Below the pieces are notes generated by a model, which was not told the DNA's origin, ran no database searches, and saw only the letters and a list, made by a program, of their open reading frames with translations. Position numbers and translations under genes: made by a program. From the NCBI GenBank assembly GCA_964551985.1, contig CAZKFG010000058.1, positions 1 through 13,675 on the forward strand: a DNA stretch of 13,675 nt, read 5' to 3'. The stretch's first letter is position 1. Every line of letters starts with the position of its first letter. This stretch comes from CAZKFG01 sp964551985. Lineage in GTDB: Bacteria; Bacillota; Negativicutes; Acidaminococcales; JAISLQ01. Of this stretch, positions 1-5,874 are shown piece by piece.

Positions 1-137
1 ACTACTGTCATTGCTTTAACAGCAGTAGTTTTTTGCTGCGATGTTTGGTCTTTTTTAGCACAACCAGTTAAGAAAACTACTATTGCTAAAATAATTAAAG
101 TAGATAAAGCTTTTTTGCTATTTTGTTGAAAAAACAC
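1..137 (-). CDS. Lipoprotein, probable RND-efflux periplasmic adaptor (N-terminal 45 codons only)
   Basis: The gene runs off the left edge, so only its start is visible. Reading on the minus strand, a GTG codon at 137-135 follows AAGGAGG (153-147) at 9 bases. The encoded start is a bacterial lipoprotein signal peptide: a basic N-region (NSKKA), a hydrophobic core (LSTLIILAIVVF) and a lipobox LTGC with the lipidated cysteine at about residue 26. A polar linker (AKKDQTSQQ) follows, and the fragment ends in AVKAMTVV. That last stretch resembles the start of the mature part of HlyD/AcrA-type periplasmic adaptors, where a short strand of this kind begins the membrane-proximal domain. The signal peptide is seen directly; the adaptor assignment is inferred from a few residues. 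If correct, the protein bridges an inner-membrane RND pump to the outer membrane. A promoter with an overlapping inverted repeat lies just upstream, which would suit a TetR-type repressor. Confidence 0.6.
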   Translation of the reverse strand, partial: MFFQQNSKKALSTLIILAIVVFLTGCAKKDQTSQQKTTAVKAMTV

Positions 138-189
138 TGTGTATGTCCTCCTTATATAAATATATGATAACTGCAAAGACTATAACTAA

Positions 190-209
190 AATTGTTATAC
201 TAGACAATT
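190..209. promoter_or_regulatory. Inverted repeat overlapping the lipoprotein promoter, possible operator
   Basis: AATTGT (190-195) and ACAATT (204-209) form a perfect 6-base inverted repeat with an 8-base spacer. It covers the downstream half of the minus-strand -10 box and the expected start site. TTATAC also occurs twice as a direct repeat (195-200 and 208-213). The position suits a repressor-binding site. AT-rich DNA yields such repeats by chance fairly often, so this is tentative. Confidence 0.3.
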
Positions 210-235
210 ATACGATAATTTGTTGAATTTCACAA
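207..235 (-). promoter_or_regulatory. Probable sigma-70-type promoter of the lipoprotein gene
   Basis: On the minus strand, TTGTGA (235-230, 4 of 6 to the -35 consensus) and a perfect TATAAT (212-207) are separated by 17 bases. Transcription would start near 200 and leave a leader of about 60 bases before the GTG at 137. This is a sequence match only. The remaining divergent spacer, up to the chemoreceptor gene, is AT-rich, and I could not find a convincing plus-strand promoter in it. Confidence 0.55.
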
Positions 236-424
236 TAAAAAGAAAAAAGAAAAACTTAAAATTTTTCATGTAAAATATGTACTAAAAATATAAAATATGT
301 TATTATGAAAATTGAATTATTAGTATAAAAATATGAAATGCTAAATAAAATATACTAAGTTTTATGCAAAAGAAAACAGTAATTTAATTTGTTTATTTGC
401 AAAAGGATATGGAGGTTAGAGCTT

Positions 425-2431
425 ATGAAAATTAGACAACTCATTTTATATGGAATGGTAGGCGTTACAGCAGTGTTAATTGCTTTGCAGAGCAGTGTGT
501 TTTTGTATCAAACGATAGATGCAATACAAGAGCAAATGAAAAATGCTCAGCAAGAACAAGCTAAAATTATGGCAACAAATATCAAAGGACGCTTTGAAGA
601 TGAAATGCGCATATTGCAACAGATTGCTAACGCAGATACTGTTAAAACTTTTAATACAAAAATTGTAGATGACTATTTAGAAAATATTGTCAACACTTCT
701 AAACGTAATGAGGCTACGGTTTATTCTCATTTGCTTGTTACAGTTGCCAATGGGGACGAAATAGCTCATTCTATGAAAGTTCATCAAGTTCCACCAGTTA
801 GTCTTAAAGGTCGCGATTACCATGATGCGGCAGTGGGTGGAAAAACTGCTATTTGTGAGCCGAATATTTCTAAAAGTACAGGCAGAAAAATATTCCCACT
901 TGCTGTTCCTGTTATGGTAAATAACCAATATAAAGGAACTTTGGCCGGATTTTTACATATGGAATATATTTCAAACATAATAAATGAATTTAAAGTAACA
1001 CCTAATTCTTATACGATGATTGTTGCAACTGCAGGAGATAAACCAACTAGGGTTGTTGCAACGCCAAATAAAGAAAAAATTTGGGATCAGATTTTACTAG
1101 AAGATAAAGACCCCGAGTGGCAAAAAATAGGTAAACTTGTCCAAGAGAAAAAAGCAGGTAGCTATGAATTTAATAACAATGGAGTTGCAAGTCATATAGC
1201 CATTGCTCCTATTGGTATAAAAGATTGGACACTTCTTTTAATTACACCAGATGAGGAACTTTTTGCAGTTGCACAGTTTACTAAGATAAGAGTTATTTTC
1301 TGGGGTAGCCTAGTTGCAGTACTTATTGTTCTGGCAGGACTTGGCTTTTATGTAGCAAATCGTGTTAGCCGTTCTATAAATAGCTTTGCTACAGAAATAA
1401 AATCTCTTTCAGCTAGTGGCGGCGATTTAAGGCAAGAACTAAATGTTACGACAAAAGATGAGTTTGCTGATTTGGCAGCACCTATTAATATGTTCATCAG
1501 TCATATAAGAAATATAATCCAAAATATATATGCACAAACAACAAAAGTTGATGAAATTGCAAGAGAGCTTAAACAACAATCTACAGGTTTGTCTGGTATA
1601 ACGCAGGAAATAAGTGCTTCTACCACTGATGTTGCGTTTATGACACAAACCCAAGTGGAAAAAACAAGTAATGTTTTAGGACTAACTAAAGAAACACAAC
1701 AAGAAGTTAGTGATACACAAGAAAGTAGCCAAAAAATGGTACAAGAAGTACAAACTTCTGCACAAAAAGCTGAAACAAGCGTTGAAGAAAGCATAGAAAA
1801 CCTTGACGAATTGGCTAAAAGCGTTGAGCAAGTTAAAGGTACAATGCACGAACTGAGTGATTCTTCTAAAGAAATAACTTCAATCTTGACTACAATTCAA
1901 GAAATTGCAGGTCAAACAAATCTCTTAGCATTAAATGCTGCTATTGAAGCGGCAAGAGCGGGAGAAAGCGGCAGAGGATTTGCTGTTGTTGCCGATGAAG
2001 TTAGAAAACTTGCCGAACAGACTAAAGAGGCTGCTGACATTGTAGCTAATTTGATTAATAAAATTCAACGTGGTATAAACAATGCAGTAAATGATGTTGA
2101 CAAAAACTCTGTACAGATTAAAGACCAAGTGGAAATTTTACACAATAGCTCGCATCTTTTAACTCAAACTTTAGATAAAATAAGAGAATCAGGCACTTCA
2201 ACAGAAGGCTTGCACGGAACTTTACAACATCTAGGTGATACAGCTAAGATGATTACAGACGAAGTACATCAAATAACAACCGCGACAGAGCATTTAGCAT
2301 CATCAAGCAGTAAAATATCAGAATACTCTGATTCACAGGCTCAAATGGTGGATAAGCTAAATACCCAAGCACACGAACTTGATGAAATATCTTTAAGACT
2401 TAAAGATGAAGTAACTAAATTTAAATTTTAA
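425..2431 (+). CDS. Methyl-accepting chemotaxis protein with dCache sensor domain
   Basis: This is a complete 668-residue transmembrane chemoreceptor that would relay ligand binding to CheA/CheW. The ATG at 425 is chosen over upstream in-frame codons because GGAGG (411-415) lies 9 bases before it and because it places the first membrane helix at the N-terminus. In order: membrane helix (about 5-28), extracytoplasmic dCache-like domain (about 30-280, with the stretch RDYHDAAVGG and then PLAVPV typical of these sensors), second membrane helix (about 290-311), HAMP linker (about 312-365) and a long helical signalling domain. The kinase-control hairpin tip is intact, with QTNLLALNAAIEAARAGE and GRGFAVVADEVRKLAEQT around residues 497-535. 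No CheR-tethering pentapeptide is present at the C-terminus. The ligand cannot be told from sequence. No other chemotaxis gene is nearby, and I found no flagellar sigma-D promoter. It appears to be a single-gene unit ended by the hairpin at 2446-2479. Confidence 0.95.
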   Translation: MKIRQLILYGMVGVTAVLIALQSSVFLYQTIDAIQEQMKNAQQEQAKIMATNIKGRFEDEMRILQQIANADTVKTFNTKIVDDYLENIVNTSKRNEATVYSHLLVTVANGDEIAHSMKVHQVPPVSLKGRDYHDAAVGGKTAICEPNISKSTGRKIFPLAVPVMVNNQYKGTLAGFLHMEYISNIINEFKVTPNSYTMIVATAGDKPTRVVATPNKEKIWDQILLEDKDPEWQKIGKLVQEKKAGSYEFNNNGVASHIAIAPIGIKDWTLLLITPDEELFAVAQFTKIRVIFWGSLVAVLIVLAGLGFYVANRVSRSINSFATEIKSLSASGGDLRQELNVTTKDEFADLAAPINMFISHIRNIIQNIYAQTTKVDEIARELKQQSTGLSGITQEISASTTDVAFMTQTQVEKTSNVLGLTKETQQEVSDTQESSQKMVQEVQTSAQKAETSVEESIENLDELAKSVEQVKGTMHELSDSSKEITSILTTIQEIAGQTNLLALNAAIEAARAGESGRGFAVVADEVRKLAEQTKEAADIVANLINKIQRGINNAVNDVDKNSVQIKDQVEILHNSSHLLTQTLDKIRESGTSTEGLHGTLQHLGDTAKMITDEVHQITTATEHLASSSSKISEYSDSQAQMVDKLNTQAHELDEISLRLKDEVTKFKF

Positions 2432-2445
2432 TATTTTAACCAAAA

Positions 2446-2479
2446 AAGTGGTGCAGCATATTTATGTGCTGTGCCACTT
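2446..2479. terminator. Bidirectional intrinsic terminator between convergent genes
   Basis: The arms 2446-2458 and 2467-2479 form a 13-pair stem, including two G-T wobbles, around the 8-base loop TATTTATG. On the minus strand the stem is followed directly by TTTTTT (complement of the A-run at 2442-2447), which is textbook. On the plus strand only a loose T-rich stretch (AATATTTTA) follows. It sits 15 bases after the chemoreceptor stop and 12 bases before the end of the minus-strand ORF, so it could serve both. Confidence 0.75.
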
Positions 2480-2490
2480 GAATATTTTAC

Positions 2491-2874
2491 TTAAAACTTT
2501 ACTTGATGTGGGTAAAATAACATGCCAATATTTTCCCCTGAATGTTTGTATCTGACGAGGCATGGTTGATTGAGAATACTTTTAAAACAAGCTATTGTCA
2601 ACTTTTGACTATAATTTATTGGTGTGGGATAGCTGTAAAGGTGAGCTTCAGATGAAATGATACCTGTGAGGATAAATTTTTCTATACATTTTTTAGATTC
2701 ATCTTGGTTTTGGCAAATGCTTTTGGCGTCAAAACGAAAAGTACGCTTTTGATTGGAAAAACTATCTTTTACATTAAAAACTAAAACTAAAGTATTTGCT
2801 ATTGCCGAATTTTCTGTTAAAATTTCATTGATAATTATAATCCTGGTAGGGATAAAATTTTTGACATAATACAC
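2491..2874 (-). CDS. Hypothetical protein, 127 residues, unrecognised
   Basis: I do not recognise this protein. It is an open frame of 127 codons on the minus strand that fills the space between the chemoreceptor and queC. In favour of coding: no larger frame competes on the other strand, codon use looks like that of neighbouring genes, and a terminator hairpin with a T-run follows its stop in the right direction. Against: the only available start is a GTG at 2874-2872, two codons after an in-frame TAG, with AGAAG directly abutting it and no ribosome binding site at normal spacing. The product is soluble, with alternating hydrophobic and polar stretches that suggest a small alpha/beta fold, scattered cysteines (SICQNQ, KKCIEK, IACFK, QPCLV) in no metal-binding pattern, and no signal peptide or membrane segment. 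It could be an intact lineage-specific gene or the 3' remnant of a longer one. Its 5' end overlaps the probable queC promoter. Confidence 0.45.
   Translation of the reverse strand: MYYVKNFIPTRIIIINEILTENSAIANTLVLVFNVKDSFSNQKRTFRFDAKSICQNQDESKKCIEKFILTGIISSEAHLYSYPTPINYSQKLTIACFKSILNQPCLVRYKHSGENIGMLFYPHQVKF
2862..2870 (+). promoter_or_regulatory. Possible extended -10 promoter for queC
   Basis: TGACATAAT contains an extended -10 TG motif and CATAAT (5 of 6 to consensus). Transcription would begin near 2877, leaving a leader of about 20 bases that just includes the AAGGAG ribosome binding site. No good -35 box sits at 17 bases, which extended -10 promoters tolerate. The leader is too short for a preQ1 riboswitch, and none is seen. 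Confidence 0.35.
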
Positions 2875-2895
2875 CTTCTAAAGGAGATTTTACTT

Positions 2896-3540
2896 ATGAA
2901 AGCTTTGATTGTTTTCTCTGGTGGTCAAGACAGTACCACCTGCCTTTTGCAAGCTATAAAAGATTACGGACGAGAAAATGTGCAAACAGTTTCTTTTTAT
3001 TATAAACAAAAACACGATTTAGAACTAGAAGTGGCAAAAAATATAGCTGAAAAATTAGGCGTCCAAAATATTGTTATGGACACAAGTTTGCTTGGGCAGA
3101 TTACTAATAATGCCATGCTAAAAGATGGTGGACAGATACAAGAAGGAGATAAATATCCTAACACTTTTGTCGATGGCAGAAACATGCTTTTTTTGCTGCT
3201 TGCTGCTATTTATGCTAAAGGTCAAGGAATAAAAAATATAATAACAGGTGTGTGTCAGACTGATTTTAGTGGTTATCCTGATTGCCGTGATGTTTTTGTG
3301 AAATCATTAAATGTAACGCTGAATTTGGCGATGGACTATGAATTTAATCTTATAACACCACTTATGTGGTTAAAGAAAAAAGATGTTTGGCAATTAGCTG
3401 ATAATTTAGGTTATTTGGAATTTGTCAAAAACAATACCCATACATGCTACAATAATGTTATTGGTGGGTGCAAAAAATGTCCTGCTTGCTTACTTAGAGA
3501 AAAAGGGTATAATGAATATATGAAAGAGAAAAAAGGATAA
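2896..3540 (+). CDS. queC: 7-cyano-7-deazaguanine synthase QueC
   Basis: QueC converts 7-carboxy-7-deazaguanine to preQ0 using ATP and ammonia, in the cytoplasmic pathway to queuosine in tRNA. The 214-residue product is of normal length and carries every family landmark: the PP-loop SGGQDS (8-13) that binds ATP, PNTFVDGRN (88-96), VCQTDFSGYPDCR (119-131), and a C-terminal zinc site built from C184, C192, C195 and C198 (THTCYNN, then GGCKKCPAC). AAGGAG (2881-2886) lies 9 bases before the ATG, which makes this start secure. It is the first gene of a plus-strand run, with queE 23 bases downstream. QueD and GTP cyclohydrolase I, needed upstream in the pathway, are not in this window and must be encoded elsewhere or replaced. 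Confidence 0.97.
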   Translation: MKALIVFSGGQDSTTCLLQAIKDYGRENVQTVSFYYKQKHDLELEVAKNIAEKLGVQNIVMDTSLLGQITNNAMLKDGGQIQEGDKYPNTFVDGRNMLFLLLAAIYAKGQGIKNIITGVCQTDFSGYPDCRDVFVKSLNVTLNLAMDYEFNLITPLMWLKKKDVWQLADNLGYLEFVKNNTHTCYNNVIGGCKKCPACLLREKGYNEYMKEKKG

Positions 3541-3563
3541 TTTTAAATATTTTGGAGAAAACT

Positions 3564-4181
3564 ATGCATAAGTTTCAAGTTGTAGAAATCTTTTATTCGC
3601 TACAAGGAGAAGGCTTTAATACTGGTCGACCTGTTGTATTTGTGCGTTTGGCAAAATGCAATTTGCATTGCCTGTGGTGTGATACCAATCTTGATAAATA
3701 TCAAGAATTATTGCAAGATGAAATTATTGAAAAAATAGAGCAGTTTGATTGCAAGAATGTAGTTATAACAGGTGGCGAACCGACATATAATGAAAATGTA
3801 TTTGAACTGGTGACAGCTTTTAAAAAGCTAGATTACTGGGTAGCTGTAGAAAGTAATGCAACAAATCAAATCCCAGAAGGTATCTTTGATTACGTTTCTT
3901 TGTCGCCTAAAGTGCAGTATAAAAAATTGTATCAAAAAAGCAATATGCCAAGCAAGGCAGACGAAGTGAGAATTGTTGTAGATGGTAATGCAGAGGATTT
4001 TTGTCATTTTATTGAAGATAAAATCAAAGCTCATAACTACTATTTATCACCTAAATATGATATAGATGGTAATTTTAATATGCTAGATACAATAACTCTT
4101 TTAGGGAGATTGAATGCTAGGTCAAATAGCAAGAAATGGTATTTATCTTTGCAAACACATAAGTTTGCCAATATACAATGA
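3564..4181 (+). CDS. queE: 7-carboxy-7-deazaguanine synthase QueE (radical SAM)
   Basis: QueE is the radical SAM enzyme that contracts 6-carboxytetrahydropterin to 7-carboxy-7-deazaguanine, the substrate of QueC. The ATG at 3564 is preferred to the upstream in-frame TTG at 3552, because GGAG (3554-3557) lies 6 bases before the ATG and overlaps the TTG codon. The 205-residue product starts with VEIFYSLQGEG and has the iron-sulfur motif C32-x3-C36-x2-C39 (CNLHCLWC), ITGGEPT (68-74) for SAM binding, SLSPK (112-116), and the family-typical tail WYLSLQTHK. It is complete, of the compact bacterial form. The order queC-queE without queD is seen directly; function follows from the family. It is translated from the same message as queC and very likely the thioesterase that begins 15 bases downstream. 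Confidence 0.96.
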   Translation: MHKFQVVEIFYSLQGEGFNTGRPVVFVRLAKCNLHCLWCDTNLDKYQELLQDEIIEKIEQFDCKNVVITGGEPTYNENVFELVTAFKKLDYWVAVESNATNQIPEGIFDYVSLSPKVQYKKLYQKSNMPSKADEVRIVVDGNAEDFCHFIEDKIKAHNYYLSPKYDIDGNFNMLDTITLLGRLNARSNSKKWYLSLQTHKFANIQ

Positions 4182-4196
4182 TGGAGTGTTAAAAGT

Positions 4197-4613
4197 ATGT
4201 TTTTTACAGTAGAAAAGGTACGTTTTGTAGATACAGATATGATGGGAGTAGTTCATCATTCTAATTATTTTAAGTGGTTTGAAACTGCTAGAACTTCATA
4301 TTTAAAAGCAGCAGGAGTAAGTCTTTGGGATTTAATGGACGATGATTATTCTTTCCCTATCAGTGATGTTCGCTGTACTTACAAGGTTTCGGCAAAATAC
4401 GATGATGATTTAAAAATTTATACAAAACTACTAGAAATTACTAAGGCAAAGATGATTTTTTCTTATCAGATTGTTCGTACAAGTGATGATATTTTGCTGG
4501 CAGAAGGTTATACTTGTAATATATTTACAAAAGTCACAGGTAAGGTAACTCGTTTACCAGATAAATATTATCTAAAGATAGTAAATTTTGCCAAGCAGGA
4601 AAAAGAGGTATGA
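4197..4613 (+). CDS. Acyl-CoA thioesterase, YbgC/FadM-like hotdog fold
   Basis: This 138-residue protein belongs to the 4-hydroxybenzoyl-CoA thioesterase-like hotdog superfamily, whose members hydrolyse acyl-CoA or acyl-ACP thioesters and work as dimers or tetramers. The active-site region is intact: RFVDTDMMGVVHHSNYFKW (residues 9-27), with D14 at the position of the catalytic aspartate, followed by FETARTSYL. Length is normal for a single hotdog domain, and there is no export signal. GGAG (4183-4186) stands 10 bases before the ATG. Its stop overlaps the next reading frame and the spacing to queE is only 15 bases, so it is in the same operon. The substrate cannot be deduced: YbgC-type enzymes act on short or medium chains, FadM-type on longer ones. 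A role linked to queuosine is not implied by operon position alone. Confidence 0.88.
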   Translation: MFFTVEKVRFVDTDMMGVVHHSNYFKWFETARTSYLKAAGVSLWDLMDDDYSFPISDVRCTYKVSAKYDDDLKIYTKLLEITKAKMIFSYQIVRTSDDILLAEGYTCNIFTKVTGKVTRLPDKYYLKIVNFAKQEKEV

Positions 4614-4615
4614 TA

Positions 4616-5149
4616 ATGGAGTTAAAATATTTTTTTATATTGTTGGTTATGGTGCCAATAATATTAGTCTATCTTTTTATAAAGATGCAAGGTGATGAGA
4701 ACTTCATATGTTTAGTCGACAAAAGAAGCCCACTTGTATGTGAACGTTTAGATAATAAAACGGCAAAATTTTCTTTTTTTCTTCCATATATCAATTTAGG
4801 TAAGCAAGAAGGGGTTGTTTTGGATGCTTTTGCGCGTTCGCTACTGCCTAAAGAGCAATTTGACTTAGCTAGAGTTATCACTTTTTTAGAGCGAATTGAA
4901 AAAAGACGTGATGACAATTACCTAGAGGCATTTATTTTTAAAAAAAATGTTCAGTCTGATTTTATAATTACAATTTGTTTTGAAGCTCTAGATGATAATA
5001 AAATGCAAGATGTATTGAGACAAATGGTTGATCTGACAATAGATATATATATAAATGTTGTCGGCAGAGAAAATGTGCAAATAAGAAAGACATCGCTTAC
5101 AATACTGCTAGAAGAATTCCAAAAAGCAGCAAAAGAGGTGACTAAATGA
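4616..5149 (+). CDS. Membrane-anchored protein of unknown function
   Basis: I do not recognise this 177-residue protein. The ATG at 4616 is preferred to the one at 4610, because GAGG (4605-4608) is 7 bases before the former but only one base before the latter. A single hydrophobic helix (about 4-22, FFILLVMVPIILVYLFI) begins the protein, with no lipobox and no clear cleavage site, so it looks like a signal anchor. The rest is soluble and mixed in character: an early segment with FICLVDKRSPLVCERL, then charged helical stretches (FLERIEKRRDDNYLEAF) and an amphipathic C-terminal helix (TSLTILLEEFQKAAKEV). It lies between the thioesterase and the CofE-family gene and overlaps the latter's start in an ATGA junction. 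That tight coupling suggests a shared function with the CofE-family protein, but this is inference only. Confidence 0.8.
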   Translation: MELKYFFILLVMVPIILVYLFIKMQGDENFICLVDKRSPLVCERLDNKTAKFSFFLPYINLGKQEGVVLDAFARSLLPKEQFDLARVITFLERIEKRRDDNYLEAFIFKKNVQSDFIITICFEALDDNKMQDVLRQMVDLTIDIYINVVGRENVQIRKTSLTILLEEFQKAAKEVTK

Positions 5150-5784
5150 TGCAAGTTATTCCAGTCAAGACTAAAATTTTGACAAATCGTGACAATGTTG
5201 TAGATGCGATTTGTGAGTATGCAGGCGATAATATTGGTGAAAATGATATTGTTACAATAGCCGAGAGTGTTGTGGCAGTAACACAAGGTCGTTTTAAGCG
5301 CCCTGAAGCATACAAGCCGTGTTTTTGTGCTAAGGTTTTATGTAGATTTTTTCCGCAAAAGGGTAGCGTTTCAGTTTGGCACAGCATGCAGGCTTTGATT
5401 GAAGAACAAGGTTTGCCTAGAGTGTTGTATGCCTTTTTTATAGGCTCTTTGGGTAAGCTTGTTGGCAAAAAAGGTTTATTTTATGACCTTGTTGGTGAGC
5501 AGGGTAAACTAATTGATGATATTACAGGCACAGTTCCTCCATTTGACAAGCATGTTGTGTACGGACCTATAAACGCTTCTGAAGTTTGTGAGCAAATACG
5601 CAAAGCGACAGGTTGTTATGGTGCGGCAATAGTTGATGCCAATGATTTAAAAGAAGTTGCGATTGTGGGAGCATCCGCTGGTCTTCAAACAGATAAAATG
5701 GTAGAGCTTTTGCTGAGCAATCCTTTTGGTAATGACAGTCAAAAAACTCCTATTGTCATAATTAAAAATTATAAACAAAAATAA
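5146..5784 (+). CDS. CofE-family protein (F420-0:glutamate ligase-like)
   Basis: The 212-residue product resembles the coenzyme F420-0:L-glutamate ligase family (CofE), GTP-dependent enzymes that add glutamate through amide bonds. The family-like signature is near the N-terminus: IPVKTKIL, then ENDIVTIAESVVAVTQGR (about 32-49). Later come IDDITGTVPP and AAIVDANDL, matching the conserved aspartate-rich and D-A-N-D stretches. It is shorter than the roughly 250 residues usual for archaeal CofE. An odd cysteine-rich segment (PCFCAKVLC, 58-66) may be lineage-specific. GAGG (5135-5138) is 7 bases before the ATG at 5146; a second ATG directly follows. It is the last gene of the run beginning at queC and is followed at once by a terminator. 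Anaerobic Firmicutes generally lack F420, so the true substrate is probably another acceptor. Family membership is fairly firm; the activity is not established. Confidence 0.75.
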   Translation: MMQVIPVKTKILTNRDNVVDAICEYAGDNIGENDIVTIAESVVAVTQGRFKRPEAYKPCFCAKVLCRFFPQKGSVSVWHSMQALIEEQGLPRVLYAFFIGSLGKLVGKKGLFYDLVGEQGKLIDDITGTVPPFDKHVVYGPINASEVCEQIRKATGCYGAAIVDANDLKEVAIVGASAGLQTDKMVELLLSNPFGNDSQKTPIVIIKNYKQK

Positions 5785-5809
5785 GCAAAGTTTGACTTTG
5801 CTTTTTTTT
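5783..5809 (+). terminator. Intrinsic terminator after the CofE-family gene
   Basis: AAGCAAAGT (5783-5791) pairs with ACTTTGCTT (5795-5803) around a TTG loop. The T-run 5802-5809 provides the last stem base and the U tract. The stem begins inside the stop codon. It separates the queC-to-cofE run from the next operon. Between it and the GTG at 5875 I found no promoter that fits well, although the next gene should have one there. Confidence 0.85.
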
Positions 5810-5874
5810 ACACAAAAAAGGATTTATATTTTTGCTATAGAAATAATAAACAAAAGTTTTGGGAGGTGTAATAA

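Noticed and set aside
389..424. Upstream in-frame extension of the chemoreceptor from a TTG codon
   Set aside because: It would place charged residues before the first membrane helix and ignore the well-spaced GGAGG in front of the ATG at 425.
241..424. A flagellar sigma-D promoter for the chemoreceptor
   Set aside because: No TAAA-N15-GCCGATAA-like pair is present, and the few TATA-like hexamers here lack a spaced -35 partner.
2875..2895. preQ1 riboswitch ahead of queC
   Set aside because: The leader from the likely start site is only about 20 bases, and no pseudoknot-forming sequence is present.
5142..5468. Minus-strand open frame of 108 codons
   Set aside because: It lies wholly inside the CofE-family gene, which has family motifs, a ribosome binding site and a terminator. 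The antisense frame has no start signal and a protein rich in Ser, Thr and Cys, typical of a shadow frame.
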